Below are positions 25,382 to 37,265 of a stretch of 64,000 nt of DNA, piece by piece. Below the pieces are notes generated by a model that did no database searches, was not told where the DNA came from, and was given only the letters and a program-made list of their open reading frames with translations. Source of the DNA: Istiophorus platypterus (taxonomy: Eukaryota > Chordata > Actinopteri > Istiophoriformes > Istiophoridae); contig CM029134.1 in the NCBI GenBank assembly GCA_016859345.1, forward strand, positions 8,663,560 through 8,727,559, given 5' to 3'. Both the position numbers and the translations under genes were made by a program. Within the stretch, counting starts at the first letter, position 1. Every line of letters starts with the position of its first letter.

Positions 25382-28184
25382 AGGAGAGGTGGCCGTTGTG
25401 ATGTACTCGACTTATAAAGCAGGACAAATGCAAACTGCAGTGATACACCGTGAGCGAATACAAGTCTGCTGTGACCCACGTACTCTCTCCCCACACCTCA
25501 ATCGTCAGACTGTTACTGAGCAATCATGGCCATTGATTTTCTCTCATCTCAGCAAACCTCTATATGACAGCTGGCCTTTGCAAGTGGCCTCACTGGATTC
25601 CTAACTGCTGCCCTCTGTGGCCGCGCTATTTGCTCGAAGATTTGGCCAATTTAACACATTATTCTTGCCCCGTTGCCTCAAGGTGTGCAGTAAGGCTCTT
25701 TGAAAAAGTATAACTGCTCATCCTGTGTGAGCTTTTACACATCATCCATACAGGAATATTCCCTCTTCCCTCTTTGGTCCTAGACCCCCTTTTTTATGCA
25801 TTTTGGGGGCTGACTAATTTTGAAGATGCAGGCGACGCAAACATTATGGCTTATCCCCAGAATTTCATGTCAAGATATAAATTATTCAGAGTAGCCTGGA
25901 TCTTTTTCAGTTTTCAATCAAAACGGCATACTAACGGATACGTTTGAAAATCATGACCACAGTTCATCTTTGCACATCTTTGCACAGCTTTTCTACACAG
26001 AAACAAACAATATTATTTGAAACTGACGGCGGGGTCCCAGCGAAGTGGAGTCTTTTCCATCGCATCTACTGATTCACTGCTCTGGATGGTTCTCTTAGCC
26101 TGTTACATGCTTTTCCCTGCATCTCTACATGTAGATTCATGTCAGCACAACTTTGAACATTGCTATAAAGCAGAGGAGTTATAACAAAGCAAGCAAGCCC
26201 AAAATATTGCTTTTGCTTTCATTGCGTGAATTTTGAGTTGTCCACATGAGCTACTAGCATTACTTGTCAGCATATCACTTGTCAACCGTGACAGCCAGTG
26301 AGTGACACAATGATTATTTAATTACCATGAATTGATTTTTTTTTTTTTTAATGAAAAAAAAACGGATGGATGAGTGGGTGAACACAAAGGAGCGCAGAGA
26401 CATTCAACATAGACTCAGACAACTCATTTCAACCCAGCAGTCCAACAGATGTGAATTAGTCAATTAACTTATTTTAAATTCACAAGAACAAGACAGGCAT
26501 CTTTTCCTGAGAAATGTTATGCAGCCTTGATAAACATCAGATGACCATTAGTACATGAAATTGAGCATAAGGTTGGCAGTGAGTGTGGCAGACTGCGGCA
26601 GCAGTGTAGACCACGCAGCAGGAGCTAGGCGGTTTAGATGTAATTATGATATGGAGGATGGTAAAGCAAGCTGTCACATAAACATGTTACCTTAAGTAGA
26701 AATATAGCTACAATCCTTAGAAAATGAACGGTCTGGAGCCAATGAGAGATCAGTACTTGCAGACAACCGCTATATTGCCTAACGCTGCCAGTTCTGACAC
26801 GACACCAGTGCTACAGGGGTATTGTAATGTGAATGGCTGGTGAGCTTGACATGTTTACATGCCTAAAACCAAGAGCCTGTTAAGTGACACAGTCAGTGTT
26901 GTCAGATAAGGCGATCGGGCTATTTCTTCTTTAAGTAAAAATCTATTTGGGTGGGCTGTTATAATTGGCCCAACTTTAGGGTGTCTCCCACCTTGGAAAA
27001 TTTTAGACTGTACTCCAAAGATTTTCAAACTCTAATGGAGCAGAGGGAGAGACCTAAGGGGAACATGCTGCGTAAGGGGAAAGGGAGATGCATGCAGGCG
27101 TTTTTGAAAAAAAGATGGGAGGTTAGTTATTGTAGTTTAGTCTGCTTATCTGCAACATCAGCGATTGCAGAGGAAGCGTCACGTGGGGGCAAGTAAGGTG
27201 GGCTACTATAAAAGCCCTTAGGGCCTGACTGCAGCAATTTGGATCAAAGATCTGAGTCATGACTCTGTCAAATCTGAAAACACAGCCACGATTCACATAT
27301 TTTTAGATTTGGTGGGAGGTAGGATTTACGAGGACATCAGTGTCTCTGATGTCAATTACAAACAAGTCTATAAATCCATTCAGAAATCACAGAAAATTTA
27401 TAAAATTCCATATACCTGCAGAACATGTATGAGAATCCTCAGGTTTTTTAAGTTTTCTCCAGTATCAAAGTAATTAATTTATAATAATCAGTAAAGCCAG
27501 TGATACACTGCAAACAGGAACTGTTAACAGCCAATTCTGCAAACTTAATTTTCCAAAATGCAGGTTTACTCCCCATTTCCTGTAAAAGTTTATATCTGTT
27601 GATATAATTAAACGGGCAACTAATGCAATTCAGCTCACAACACACGCACACACGCACACAAACACACGCTCGCACGCACACGCACGCATGCACACACACA
27701 CACACACACACAGACACATACACACACACAGACACAAAATACTCAAAACTCAAACGTGAGAGTTCATATTTCACAACTATGCAAAGCAAAATATAAAGAG
27801 CATCAAAGCATCATTACGCACCTGCCAGAAAAACAACAGAAAATGAGCTCAGCCACAACAAGAAATGAAATCACAGTTAAAACCAAAGGAAACAGTGAAC
27901 ACAGCAGCAGGGGAACAGACGTTAGCAGCTAGCAGCCAACAATCAGAAACAGACCTGCGCCAAAACAATCAACAGCTATTAAACAAAGCTACAGAGGAAG
28001 GCACACACTGCAAAATTCCTCCTACCTGTGCAAAGTGAAGCTGTGGTCACCATCAGACAATAAAGGCACGGTGCAGGCCCACAGGTGAAGTGCAGGTGAG
28101 CTTGAGCTGCAGATGCTCAGCAGGTTTAGTGGCATCTGTAGCAGATCAAACCAGTGGGGAGGACTCAGACGTTTAAACTTGGAA
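25382..28184. other. Intergenic with a CA microsatellite
   Basis: No gene is recognised. A long imperfect CA tract with CG interruptions occupies about 27641-27736. The T-run near 26338 is followed by A-runs. Nothing else can be assigned. Confidence 0.5.
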
Positions 28185-28910
28185 ACTTGGATTGACTGAT
28201 GACCAGCCAACCTTCAAGGTCCACGTGGCCGCGATTTGCTCGATCGTGCAGCATTAGGAAGATCAGACACTATCTGTCTGAACATGCAGCACAACTCCTG
28301 GTATAGGCCCTTGTAATATCACACATCGAATACTGCAACTCCCTACAGGCAGCCCCCCCCCCCCCCGGGCTTGTACGTTCAAATCTCGGTGGATGATCCA
28401 GAGTGTGGCGATTCATCTGGTTTTCATCCAGCCCAAAAGAGCACAACTGGAAGCAGGCTCCACTGGCTTCCAGTTGCTGCCCGTATCAAATTCAAAACCC
28501 TGACACTTGCCTACAAAACAGCAACCAAAACAGCTCCGTCGTACCTGAACTCCTTTATTCAGGCCCACACTCCCTCCCGCCCACTACGCTCTGCCAATGA
28601 AAGATGCCTGATACAACCAACACAACAGGGTCCTCGGTCACTAACTAGACTCTTCTGTCAAGCAGAATCCCTCTCAGACTAAAGACCAAGCTCTTTACTG
28701 AACGTCTCTGCACTTAAGAGACTGACAAACTAAATGAATAAAAATTATGCATCCTATGCACTCAATGCATTGCCTCTCGCACTGCCTGTAGGCACCTACA
28801 TCCTATCGCACTTGAACTCTGCTTCATGGCACTTAATCATGTTCTTGTCTCCTGACTAGATCCTTGCTTGTTTTGGTTCAGCTCTCAGATCTATGTCGCT
28901 TTTGCCAAAT
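28185..28910 (+). mobile_element. L2-clade LINE, 3' fragment (RT C-terminus), decayed
   Basis: Pieces of a non-LTR reverse-transcriptase C-terminal region can be read in shifting frames. DDQPTFKVHVAA comes first (about 28197-28235), then SIRKIRHYLSEHAAQLLV and ISHIEYCNSLQA, a C14 run (28353-28366), QPKRAQ, and LHWLPVAARIKFKTLTLAYK (from about 28460). TPSRPLRSANERCL follows. These match the C-terminal part of L2/CR1-type ORF2. Frameshifts, stops and the poly-C expansion show it is dead. The 3' non-coding part probably reaches about 28910 (CTTTTGCCAAATGAATTGTA). The RT catalytic core and 5' end are absent, the usual outcome of 5'-truncated retrotransposition. Confidence 0.8.
28371..28682 (+). 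pseudogene. L2 reverse-transcriptase C-terminal remnant
   Basis: A 103-codon open stretch retains LHWLPVAARIKFKTLTLAYK from about residue 31. Downstream it keeps TPSRPLRSAN. The N-terminal about 30 residues are out of frame with the L2 protein, whose expected IQ...QPKRAQ reading lies in another frame. It is the longest surviving piece of the element, not a cellular gene. Confidence 0.75.
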
Positions 28911-31900
28911 GAATTGTAGATCTAAGATAAATGCGTGTAAAGGGATATATGTAAATTGGAAATGCTGTAAAAGAATGTGGCTAAGTCTGAATGTTATAGG
29001 GATATACGAGGCCTAGACCTATGAACTAAATTTAACTTCCAGTCTTAAGCTTTTGATTCTGCAGTTGGGGGAAACTGGACTATGACAATACTGAACAGCA
29101 ATTTCCCACTTTTTGAACCAAGCAAAAGAAATAGGTGAATTCACTTCAATAAACCAGATCTAGCTTAAAAATCACCTCACGCATCAAACCTGGACATCAT
29201 TAACAAGTAGAATCCAGCGACCGTTTAAAAGTTTACAGTTTCAGATCTGGGAAACCTTTATTGCATTTATGAAAACAGTAAATAAATGAATAAATATATA
29301 CTTTTTTCCACATCCAGACCACATTCTAGATCAAAAACCATACACAAATTTTTCATCATGATAGATAAATATAGTAAGCAACATGTATGCTATGTTTAAG
29401 CTAAAAGTCTTTTTTCAGGAAAGACTTTTTCAGATCTCCTAGCAGGACATTTAATTAATAAGTGCTGAATTTGACTCAGCTGCTTTGGTTTCCACATGCT
29501 GGCATTTCATTGCTTAATGATGACACATGATGTTTTTGAAGGAAGCCATTGCCAAGTTATGATTAACATTTGTGCTTTTCTCATTATCAAGAGACATAAA
29601 AGTCTGCTGTGAAAAAAGACCTATGTAATTTCATGTGTCCTGATGTTTCTCCTCAGGGGTGAAGACAGTTTGGAGGCCGATGAAGATCAGTAAAGTTGTG
29701 CTGAATTGTTATAAAGAGTAAGAAGTCAGTAGCTAAGAGGGATGGTAGAGGGACAACCTACATAGGTAGTTATTGTTAAGAAGCCCCACACTACCATGAA
29801 ACCAGAGGTCTATGTCTTTATAGCTGACGAGTCCTTCCTGTGTAATGGCTAAACTAGTGTATAATAACTGAATAGTAGTTATACCCAACAGATCTTAATG
29901 TTAGCAATAAGCTATGTTAAATTGTCTGTGTCGTGCTTCAATATCTTGCATAACATCAATGGTTGTGTTGCTATGTATAGTTTATTGTTTCATTTTCTGA
30001 AACCCTCGTCCTCTTTTTTGTAAATCGCCGGAGAGAGATCAAGGAGGCCGTTCACTGACTTTGAAGAGGCCTGAGCCAGATCCATCCGTTCCCCCAGAAG
30101 AAGTGGACCTTTGAGTTTGAAAAGGTTAGTTTGTCACACTGGTTTTCTTGAGTTCAGGAATGAACCTACATTCTCATCTACATTGACCCAAACCATGTCC
30201 TTATTGCAGACTGTTGCTCATTAAGGTTTTATAAAACATTCCCCTACAACAAGTCACCGAGCTGGACCTCATGCCATGTTCTGACCCACTGAACAGAAAG
30301 CATTAACCTTTACAGTATTACTAAACACAGGGGCTTTTCACTTAATATTAGATAAATCATTTATTGTAAATGAAACAGATTCTCCAAGGTGCCATATAGA
30401 ATTTTAAGGGGAACCAGCTTGAACTTAATCCTGATTTGATGTTGTTTATATAGTTTTCCAGAGAGTAACTAACTGTGCTGCGGCTTTACATCTTGGTGGA
30501 AGTCAGTAATTTAAATGATAATGCTTAAAAAGAGTGAAATAGTGGTTAAAAAAAATAAAATCAGTAATCATATGGTGTCCACATTCTTCAACAGAAAACA
30601 GGTTTTCCTATGTTTACATCTGCCCTGGTTTCAACATGTCAGTTCATGTTTTTAGGTATTTACACTGACACTGAAACATCTGTAAACACATTTCCAGATG
30701 TGTATCCATCTAGACTATTGGCTTCCCTTGAGTAAAGTGGGAAAACAGCTGTTTCCTTTTCAACATTTAGTCACCCCCATTGTCACTTTTCAAAAATGCT
30801 CCTTATTAAGTTTTATAGTGAAACACTACAGATATTGTCTTGCTTTATAGAAAAACAACAACAATCAAACAAGGTGCTGTTTCCAGTGGTTCCAGCGGCT
30901 TATTGCAGCAGGTAAAAAACTGACCTTCATCTTGACACCTTTAATTGTGATAGCACATTCTTGCAGAAATGTCAGAGATGTTTATTTTTAATGAACACAC
31001 AACAGGCTCATTAAACAGGGCTGGATATGAAATGTAAAATGCTTTCACTGCTGCTGGCATCATCAAATGCCCAGAAGCAGACCTGGTACCTAATTTCCTT
31101 TTTTGTGATTTTGGGGGGATTTTTAAAATGCACTCAGCTGAGAGAGTTTCCAAAACATCTTTCTCACCAAATAGCTGCTAATCCCTCTTTTTATATGCTT
31201 GAAAACTTTCTTTTAAATAGAAAAAACAGCCTGATTCAGACCTCATGGTAAATCTTGGGTTGTCCAATTTTTTTTTTTTTTTTGGGGGGGGGGGCAAAAA
31301 ATGTAGAAAAAAAAAAAAAAAAGCTACACACACACAAGCAACACTCATATTCACATCTAAATGCATCCAAACATCCAGTTACCCCTCTGAGGTGGAGCTA
31401 GAGGTAATGGCTGGTTGAAGTATAGTAAAATATTTCAGCTGCAGCTTTGTCAGGTTTTCCACTAATCTCCCGAGTTGAGGTTCTTTGAGTGGGAAACTAA
31501 ATATCTGTGTCTGAGGCCTGTCACACAGCGCCGCATCACATGATGATCAAAACCCCCTTCGGCAAGCCCTTGCATTGTCTGAGAGAAGGGCGTCTTTTGA
31601 GAAACGAGGGATGAGGCGAGAGAAGGTTGGCTGGTGGCGGCTGTGGAGGTGGGGGAGGAGGGGAGTTGGGGGGGGGGGGCTCGGAGGAAGAAGAGTAAAG
31701 AGAGTTGGAAGAAGGGTTAATCCCACACTGTCATTATCCTCACTTCTTAGCCACAGTCTGCATGCTTCCCCCATAATGAAGGCCATTTCCAAGGATTTGC
31801 ACCTGGCACAGACGTCAAATTCTGCAGTAATTACCGATAAAGACAGATTCCTCTTACCTTTAGCCTTTACTCTGGGTTATAAATAATAATTCCTCATCCT

Positions 31901-34501
31901 TCTGCACACAACTGTAAACCTGCAGAAAATGCAATATATACAGCCCTTCAGCCTGACTGATAATGATAGTGATACTGCAGGAGAACGGCCGCTTCCTCTC
32001 CGTATTAGTGCATAAATGTCAGCAAACAAAGAGGTTTTATTGGTTTCAACTGGTTTCACGGTCTATTCGTTTCATTGGGGCTGATTTGCCTGAGGAGGTA
32101 AAATAATCAAGCAGATACTGTATTATCCAATAAATCAAGTAAACAAGAGTGAAGACGTTACAGCAAACCTGCTCTTCTAAGATCTTTGCAAGAAAGCTTT
32201 CATGCCCTCTCCTGCTTCATTGAAAAACAAGCACGGTGACCGCTGAAGTGAAGGGGAAAAACAGCTGCGATCGTGTTTATACAAGATGCGTGTTAAAGAT
32301 ATCAAAATTAAATGTATCGCTTTTAGTCGTGTTTGCTTATGTCAGGGAAGTCTCAGCCGTCTACTGTCAAGTTTATATTTTCTGGGTTCTGTGGTCACCT
32401 AATTGTATCCATATGGGAGACTAGATGAGTCATTATGAAACACACCAGTTACGCATGTAGCAGCACTGTTACTTTCTCAAGATTTAACGTCACTGAGCAC
32501 GTTCAGGCATGACCCCCCCCCCAATCTTGTTTCTTCTTACAAAGCTGAGGTTTTTACTCATTATGATGCACATGCTGATGCATAGTGACAACAGAAAAAG
32601 AAGTTCAACAGACGTCACATAGAACAATGAGAAAAAGTGACTGCTGTGTTCATTTTCTCACTTCATTTTGTTACTGTTGTCAGCTGAGATTTTCTTCCAT
32701 AAACCTGGAAATAAGTATGTCAGATAGTTATTACAGTAAGCGTGTTTGTCTGCATGCAGCTGGTTTGGCAGCATTCTGGAAACTGATAATGTGATCCTAA
32801 TTACTTTATCCTAGTAACCCAGTGATTTAGTTGAGCTAAAACTCTTATTATGTCAATTCCTCCCAACCTGACAGATACTTGGACTGTTTCTCATTTAGTT
32901 TCAGAAATAGCTCCGGCTTTGTCTGCATAGCCACTATGAAGCTACGCTCAATATCATGTCCCCCAGGCAACCTGTCCTCATGAGAACTGTCTACAGTACA
33001 CACAGCGAGGAAATGACGTCTAAGAGGGAAAGCTGATTTCCCACAGACTTCTAAACCGTGCCGTAACATACTTATTGAACCTATCAGCAAAATATTCTTA
33101 CCAAATCATTTGCAGATGTTCATATCCAATGTAATACTGAAATGTCAATTTTGAAATTTAGAGCCCTGAACATTGCCAGCAAATGTGAACTGCTTCTGCA
33201 GATTGGTTTTACAGTATATAAACCTAATTCATAGGACTAGGGGATTGCTCTTTAGGCTCTTTATTTTGATGAGATGTTTTCTTGTCACAAATTTATTTGA
33301 CAGACTGCAGTTTTCAACTTGTTTTACTGTAGCCTTTGCTTCTCTAGACTATGGACACACCTATGGATCTGTGAAGCAAGCCGGACCTGGCAGCCGCACC
33401 CTGGCACTGAAATCGGCTTCAACATGCTAAATGTTTCCTGCAAAAGGGTTGGTAAAAGGGATAAGAAGACCCTTCTTAATCACATCTCCATGACAATAAG
33501 AAGAAAGTGAAAAAAAATTAAAAACATGGCTGAGGTCATGCGTTTGAGAGAAAAGAGATTTTTTTTTTTTAATTTGCCAATGCGTGCAATGTAGCTTTCA
33601 TAAGCATCCTTTGTGGATTCGGATCACGCTAACGCTCTCAGCTAGTCATGTGTGATCAGCTTCATTTCGACTTATTATTGTTGTCACTCGCCATCATCAT
33701 GTATTACCTCCATTAATGATTGCGGTAATGATCCGCACAGTGAACCCACTCAAACAAAGTACGCTTTTTCATTAGACAGCTGAAGCCATAGAAGGAGCTC
33801 AATGACCTGCGCTGTGCCATGGGTGGGTGTTGTGGCAGGTGATGATTCACAGTGCATATAATTAATCTGTGGAATCAGGCAATAGAAAATAATAGCTTGT
33901 TGTTCCTTCTCGTGTTTAAAAATGACAAAGAACTGTGATACATTTACTCAATTTCCAATTCACAAATAAGATAAAATGAAATGGAATGAGCACAAGAAAT
34001 TGTCCTTCTTGACTCAAAAATAAATAAATAAATAAATTACCATTTATAGCCTGAGGGTGATCTTGAGTGTTGTATCGAAAGCTAATAATAAGAAAATGGT
34101 TTAGTGGGAAATTTAGATGAAAAACAATAATATCAAGTGTAAAACAGTTTACTATCACACCATTTACAGAGCCTGCAGGAATATTGAAGCTCTACCTCTG
34201 TGTCCATGAAAATGATAATCGGTGGTACTTTCCTAAATAGAAATATTTAATGTACATGTATTATACAGCCACAAATTCAGCCTAAATGTGACCACAGTTC
34301 TGCGTTAATTGGAGAAAATTTGTTTCTCCTCCTAGATTCACTTTTCATAGAAGAATGTACGACATTAAAGGACAGTAGAGCTGCTTAGAGTATTCTCTAC
34401 CCAACAGCATTACTATGTAAATATTTTATTGTGTGAGAAGGTGAAACACACATTTTCAGGTCTTACTGTATTTTCACAAGACAGATTGGCACCAGAGCTT
34501 T
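28911..34501. other. Intergenic, non-repetitive stretches
   Basis: No gene or mobile element is recognised over about 5.6 kb. Low-complexity blocks are T16G11 at 31268-31294 and A16 at 31307-31322, plus a G-rich tract at 31617-31682. The stretches 31690-31840 and 33625-33890 are motif-dense and non-repetitive, and are flagged as possible conserved non-coding elements. An (AAAT)n run lies at about 34017-34037. Confidence 0.5.
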
Positions 34502-34558
34502 CACACACACACACACAAACACACACACACGCACGCACACACACACACACACACACAT
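34502..34558. repeat. (CA)n microsatellite
   Basis: CA dinucleotides with interruptions (AACA, CGCACGCA). ORFs rich in Thr/His or Val/Cys on both strands come from this repeat. Confidence 0.95.
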
Positions 34559-34910
34559 CATGCATATCATATACTGTATTTACCAATAAGAGTCTGTGTA
34601 CCCATTTGGAATCTGTTGAGCATGCCAGAGCCACATCAAACCTGTTTTTTGATGCTGTACACATGGCACAAGGGCTAAAGAGAATTCAAACATGCTGATC
34701 ATGTAGCGACGCTGCAAGATTTGTCTGACTTACATCAGAAGTGAAAGGGATTTGTTTGAATGAAATGCAACACTTAATTCGTCTGTAACTTTCTTTAAAC
34801 CTATGAAAGGATAAATATTTTATAAGAAATTGGCTTTAAGATAGTAAAGATGAGGTAGGTGGTGTCTGTGACACCTAGCGAAGCAGATAGAGGTCATGGT
34901 TCTTGATATT
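34559..34910. other. Spacer, nothing recognised
   Basis: AT-rich spacer between the CA microsatellite and the hAT-type MITE. It ends in TTGATATT, the left target duplication of that MITE. Confidence 0.6.
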
Positions 34911-35380
34911 CAATGGTGAAATATAACTAAGTACATTTAGTCCTGTATTTTGGTGCAATTCTGCAATACTTGCACTTTACTTGAGTATTTCAATTTTAGG
35001 TCATTTTATGATTTCACTCCCCTGCATTTATCTAACAGCTAGAGTCAGTGGTCACTTTGAAAATTAAGATTAGGTCATAACAAATAATGCACTGGTATAG
35101 ATAAAAAAGACTGCTCTATGTAAAGTTAATTTTTGTCCAACTCAACCAGCTTGACCTTAGAAGAACATTAAAATGTCCCTTCAAACATAAGTAATAATAA
35201 TAAAACAACGGTATATGGCTATGACATGTTGACATTCTGTCGCCTGTGAGCGCTTTTCTGATTCTTTGAGGACGTTTTGCTGCTGATACTTCTGTACTTT
35301 TACTTGTAATGGATTTCTTATACATCGTAGTATTACTACTTTTGCTTGAGTAAAAGGTCTCCGTACTTCTTCCATCACTG
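34911..35380. mobile_element. hAT-type MITE with perfect 8-bp target duplication
   Basis: The left end CAATGGTGAAATATAACTAA and the right end GTACTTCTTCCATCACTG are imperfect inverted repeats of the teleost CAGTGGTGGAA terminus. Inside the left end is TACTTGCACTTTACTTGAGT and inside the right end is TACTTTTACTTG...GAGTAAAAGG. The flanks carry the same 8 bases, TTGATATT, at 34903-34910 and 35381-35388. An 8-bp duplication is the hallmark of hAT transposition. The element is 470 bp, non-coding, and must have been moved in trans. Confidence 0.85.
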
Positions 35381-35388
35381 TTGATATT

Positions 35389-36335
35389 TCATCCTGTTTA
35401 ACTGTAATGAGATGAGGATGAGGGAAGTCACTGAGGTTGCACTGAGCATATTTACGCTCTCTGAATACGCACTATTGTCACGTTAATGTGGTTCGGACGC
35501 TTCATGATGATCCTCAAAGCGGGATTATGGGCTATTGTAAAAACCGGCAACACAACTTTGCTGAATTCACACTTCTCCGGGAGAGATGAGGGCAGAATCT
35601 GAGGATTACTAAACTGCATCTAAAAATCAATGTGAAGAAACTCTTTGCCATATCAGCACTTATACTTTGTAGACTGAATAAATAAAGCACGTGCGTTTGC
35701 ATTCTCTCCAGAGGAAAGGATGTATTTAAGAAGTGGGGTTGACCTTCTGCTATGGCACCAAACCTCCTGCGCGTAGCCCTCCGGTATACCTAGTGCATTT
35801 CCTTTAATGTCCCTAATGGCCTTCAGTTAAATAACCAACACAGCAGAAATTTTCGCAAACAAGGGTAGAATCAGATACATCCATATTCAATTGCAAAGCC
35901 CCTTAAGCCTTCAATGCTTGAGGTATAATAACAGCAGCGGAAACAGGCTACACTTTGCTCTACAAACCAATTACAGCTGAAAAAGATTTGATTTAGAACA
36001 ACCTGAAATCAGGAGTATTTAACTTGGATGTATCACAGAGACTTTACCATATTTTGTCACCATCATATTCCCATGAAAATGAATCTATGCCTGTCTGAGC
36101 AGATCTCACAAACTGGTAGGGTAGCTTGACGCGAGTGACGTGCCTCTTACTCATCCACTTACACTCGAACTTCCTTACCATGACTGCACATGCAAGGGGT
36201 GACTCAGAGGAAACTGTGACACCCTGCAGCACTTCAACTCGGCGTCAGTAACTCAGCGGTTTGGACTGGTGAATTATTTTGGACCAGCTGTTGCTGGACT
36301 GTGAGGGCAGGGATGTGAACATCTCCAATAAAAAA

Positions 36336-36375
<40 letters not shown>

Positions 36376-36930
36376 AACGTGGCTCAACAGGTGGTGAGAT
36401 TGTGCAACCTGGACCCGGCGACTACCCACAGATGCACTTGCACTGTGGACAAAGGAGGAGAAGAATGCCATGGATGAATAACTGGTCTGTCTCTTTCATT
36501 GATTTCCCCTGAAAGCGAGGAGTGAAGAGAAGACTCCTGGAGCCTCAGCTGAATAGCCTTTTTTTAAAAAATCCAAATCCTGAGAAGGCCCACGCTCCTA
36601 TGAGCAACAAATTTCTATATAGACCAACTCAGACTGCTGGGTGTGAATATTTTAAGCTTTTCTTTTTTTTTTGGGGGGGGGGGCAAATACCATTTAATGC
36701 CACAAAATTGCCACAAAAATTGCCACAAAATTTAATTGCCACAAAAGCAGTCCCTGCAAAAATGTGAAGCAATTTTTATGACACATCTTTCTTGCTATTC
36801 GGCCAGATTCCTACGGGCGTGACCATCAGGTCCCACACTTGGATCACCTGCTTTAATTCCCTCTCTCATACTGGCCATACCAGCAGTGTTATCTCTGTCA
36901 AATACCATAACAGACAACAACGTGAGTCGG
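35389..36930. other. Immediate upstream flank of hs3st1, with simple repeats
   Basis: No coding sequence is recognised. It contains an (AAAG)n microsatellite (36330-36377), a T10G11 run (36663-36683), and several short CCACAAAATT repeats at about 36700-36745. The non-repetitive stretch 35740-36000 could be regulatory, but no specific site can be defended. Confidence 0.5.
36330..36377. repeat. (AAAG)n microsatellite
   Basis: Starts after an A run (AATAAAAAAAAG) and continues as uninterrupted GAAA units for about 45 bp. Confidence 0.95.
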
Positions 36931-36972
36931 GGTGGTGGTGGTGGTTGGGGGGGGGGGGTGAAGGGGGAGTGG
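36931..36972 (+). promoter_or_regulatory. G-rich tract, possible G-quadruplex
   Basis: GGGGTGGTGGTGGTGGTTGG is followed by G11, then TGAAGGGGGAGTGG. Many G runs of two or more lie close together, so a quadruplex is sterically plausible. The tract sits at the 5' edge of the CpG-rich block that starts hs3st1, a common place for such sequences at vertebrate promoters. No experimental support is available here. Confidence 0.4.
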
Positions 36973-37265
36973 CCCTGCAGGCGTAGCGTATGCGTAAGCC
37001 TCCGCACGGCCGGCGACAGTCAAAAACCGGGAGGACCGGCCGGCCGTGAATCACAGCGCAGAGAGGAGGCGCCCCGGTGAAGTTGTGCACCGGTCGGGGG
37101 CCCAGTTTTCTTGCGCGCTCGGGATAAAGACCACGGCCGCGGCCGCGGCGCGGATCCGGACCGTACGCTGGCCGCCGTGCGCTGGGAGTAACCGGTGCCG
37201 GGAGCAGAGAGAAGCCGCACAGGATGAAATCTTTTTCGTCGAGCGGGCGGTTGTAGTTAGAAAAG
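36965..37265 (+). promoter_or_regulatory. CpG-rich promoter and putative non-coding exon 1 of hs3st1
   Basis: This 300-bp block is the only CpG-dense stretch in the window (CGGCCGGCGAC, GACCGGCCGGCCGTG, ACGGCCGCGGCCGCGGCGCG with a NotI site). It ends at a strong 5' splice site: AAAAG at 37261-37265, then GTAAGA from 37266. Vertebrate HS3ST1 genes have non-coding 5' exons and an uninterrupted coding exon, which fits. No TATA box is seen at a convincing position, so dispersed CpG-island initiation is likely. The transcription start is unknown. The block contains one short uORF (37224-37256). Confidence 0.6.
37224..37256 (+). other. Upstream ORF 1 in hs3st1 leader (10 codons)
   Basis: ATG at 37224 opens MKSFSSSGRL and stops at TAG 37254-37256, ten bases before the exon 1 donor. 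The context CAGGATGA has G at -3 but A at +4, so initiation would be moderate. If exon 1 is transcribed as inferred, this uORF would be present in every spliced mRNA. No peptide function is implied. Confidence 0.4.

Noticed and set aside
27448..27789. 113-codon ORF rich in Val/Cys
   Set aside because: Product of a CA microsatellite; the flanking residues do not match any family.
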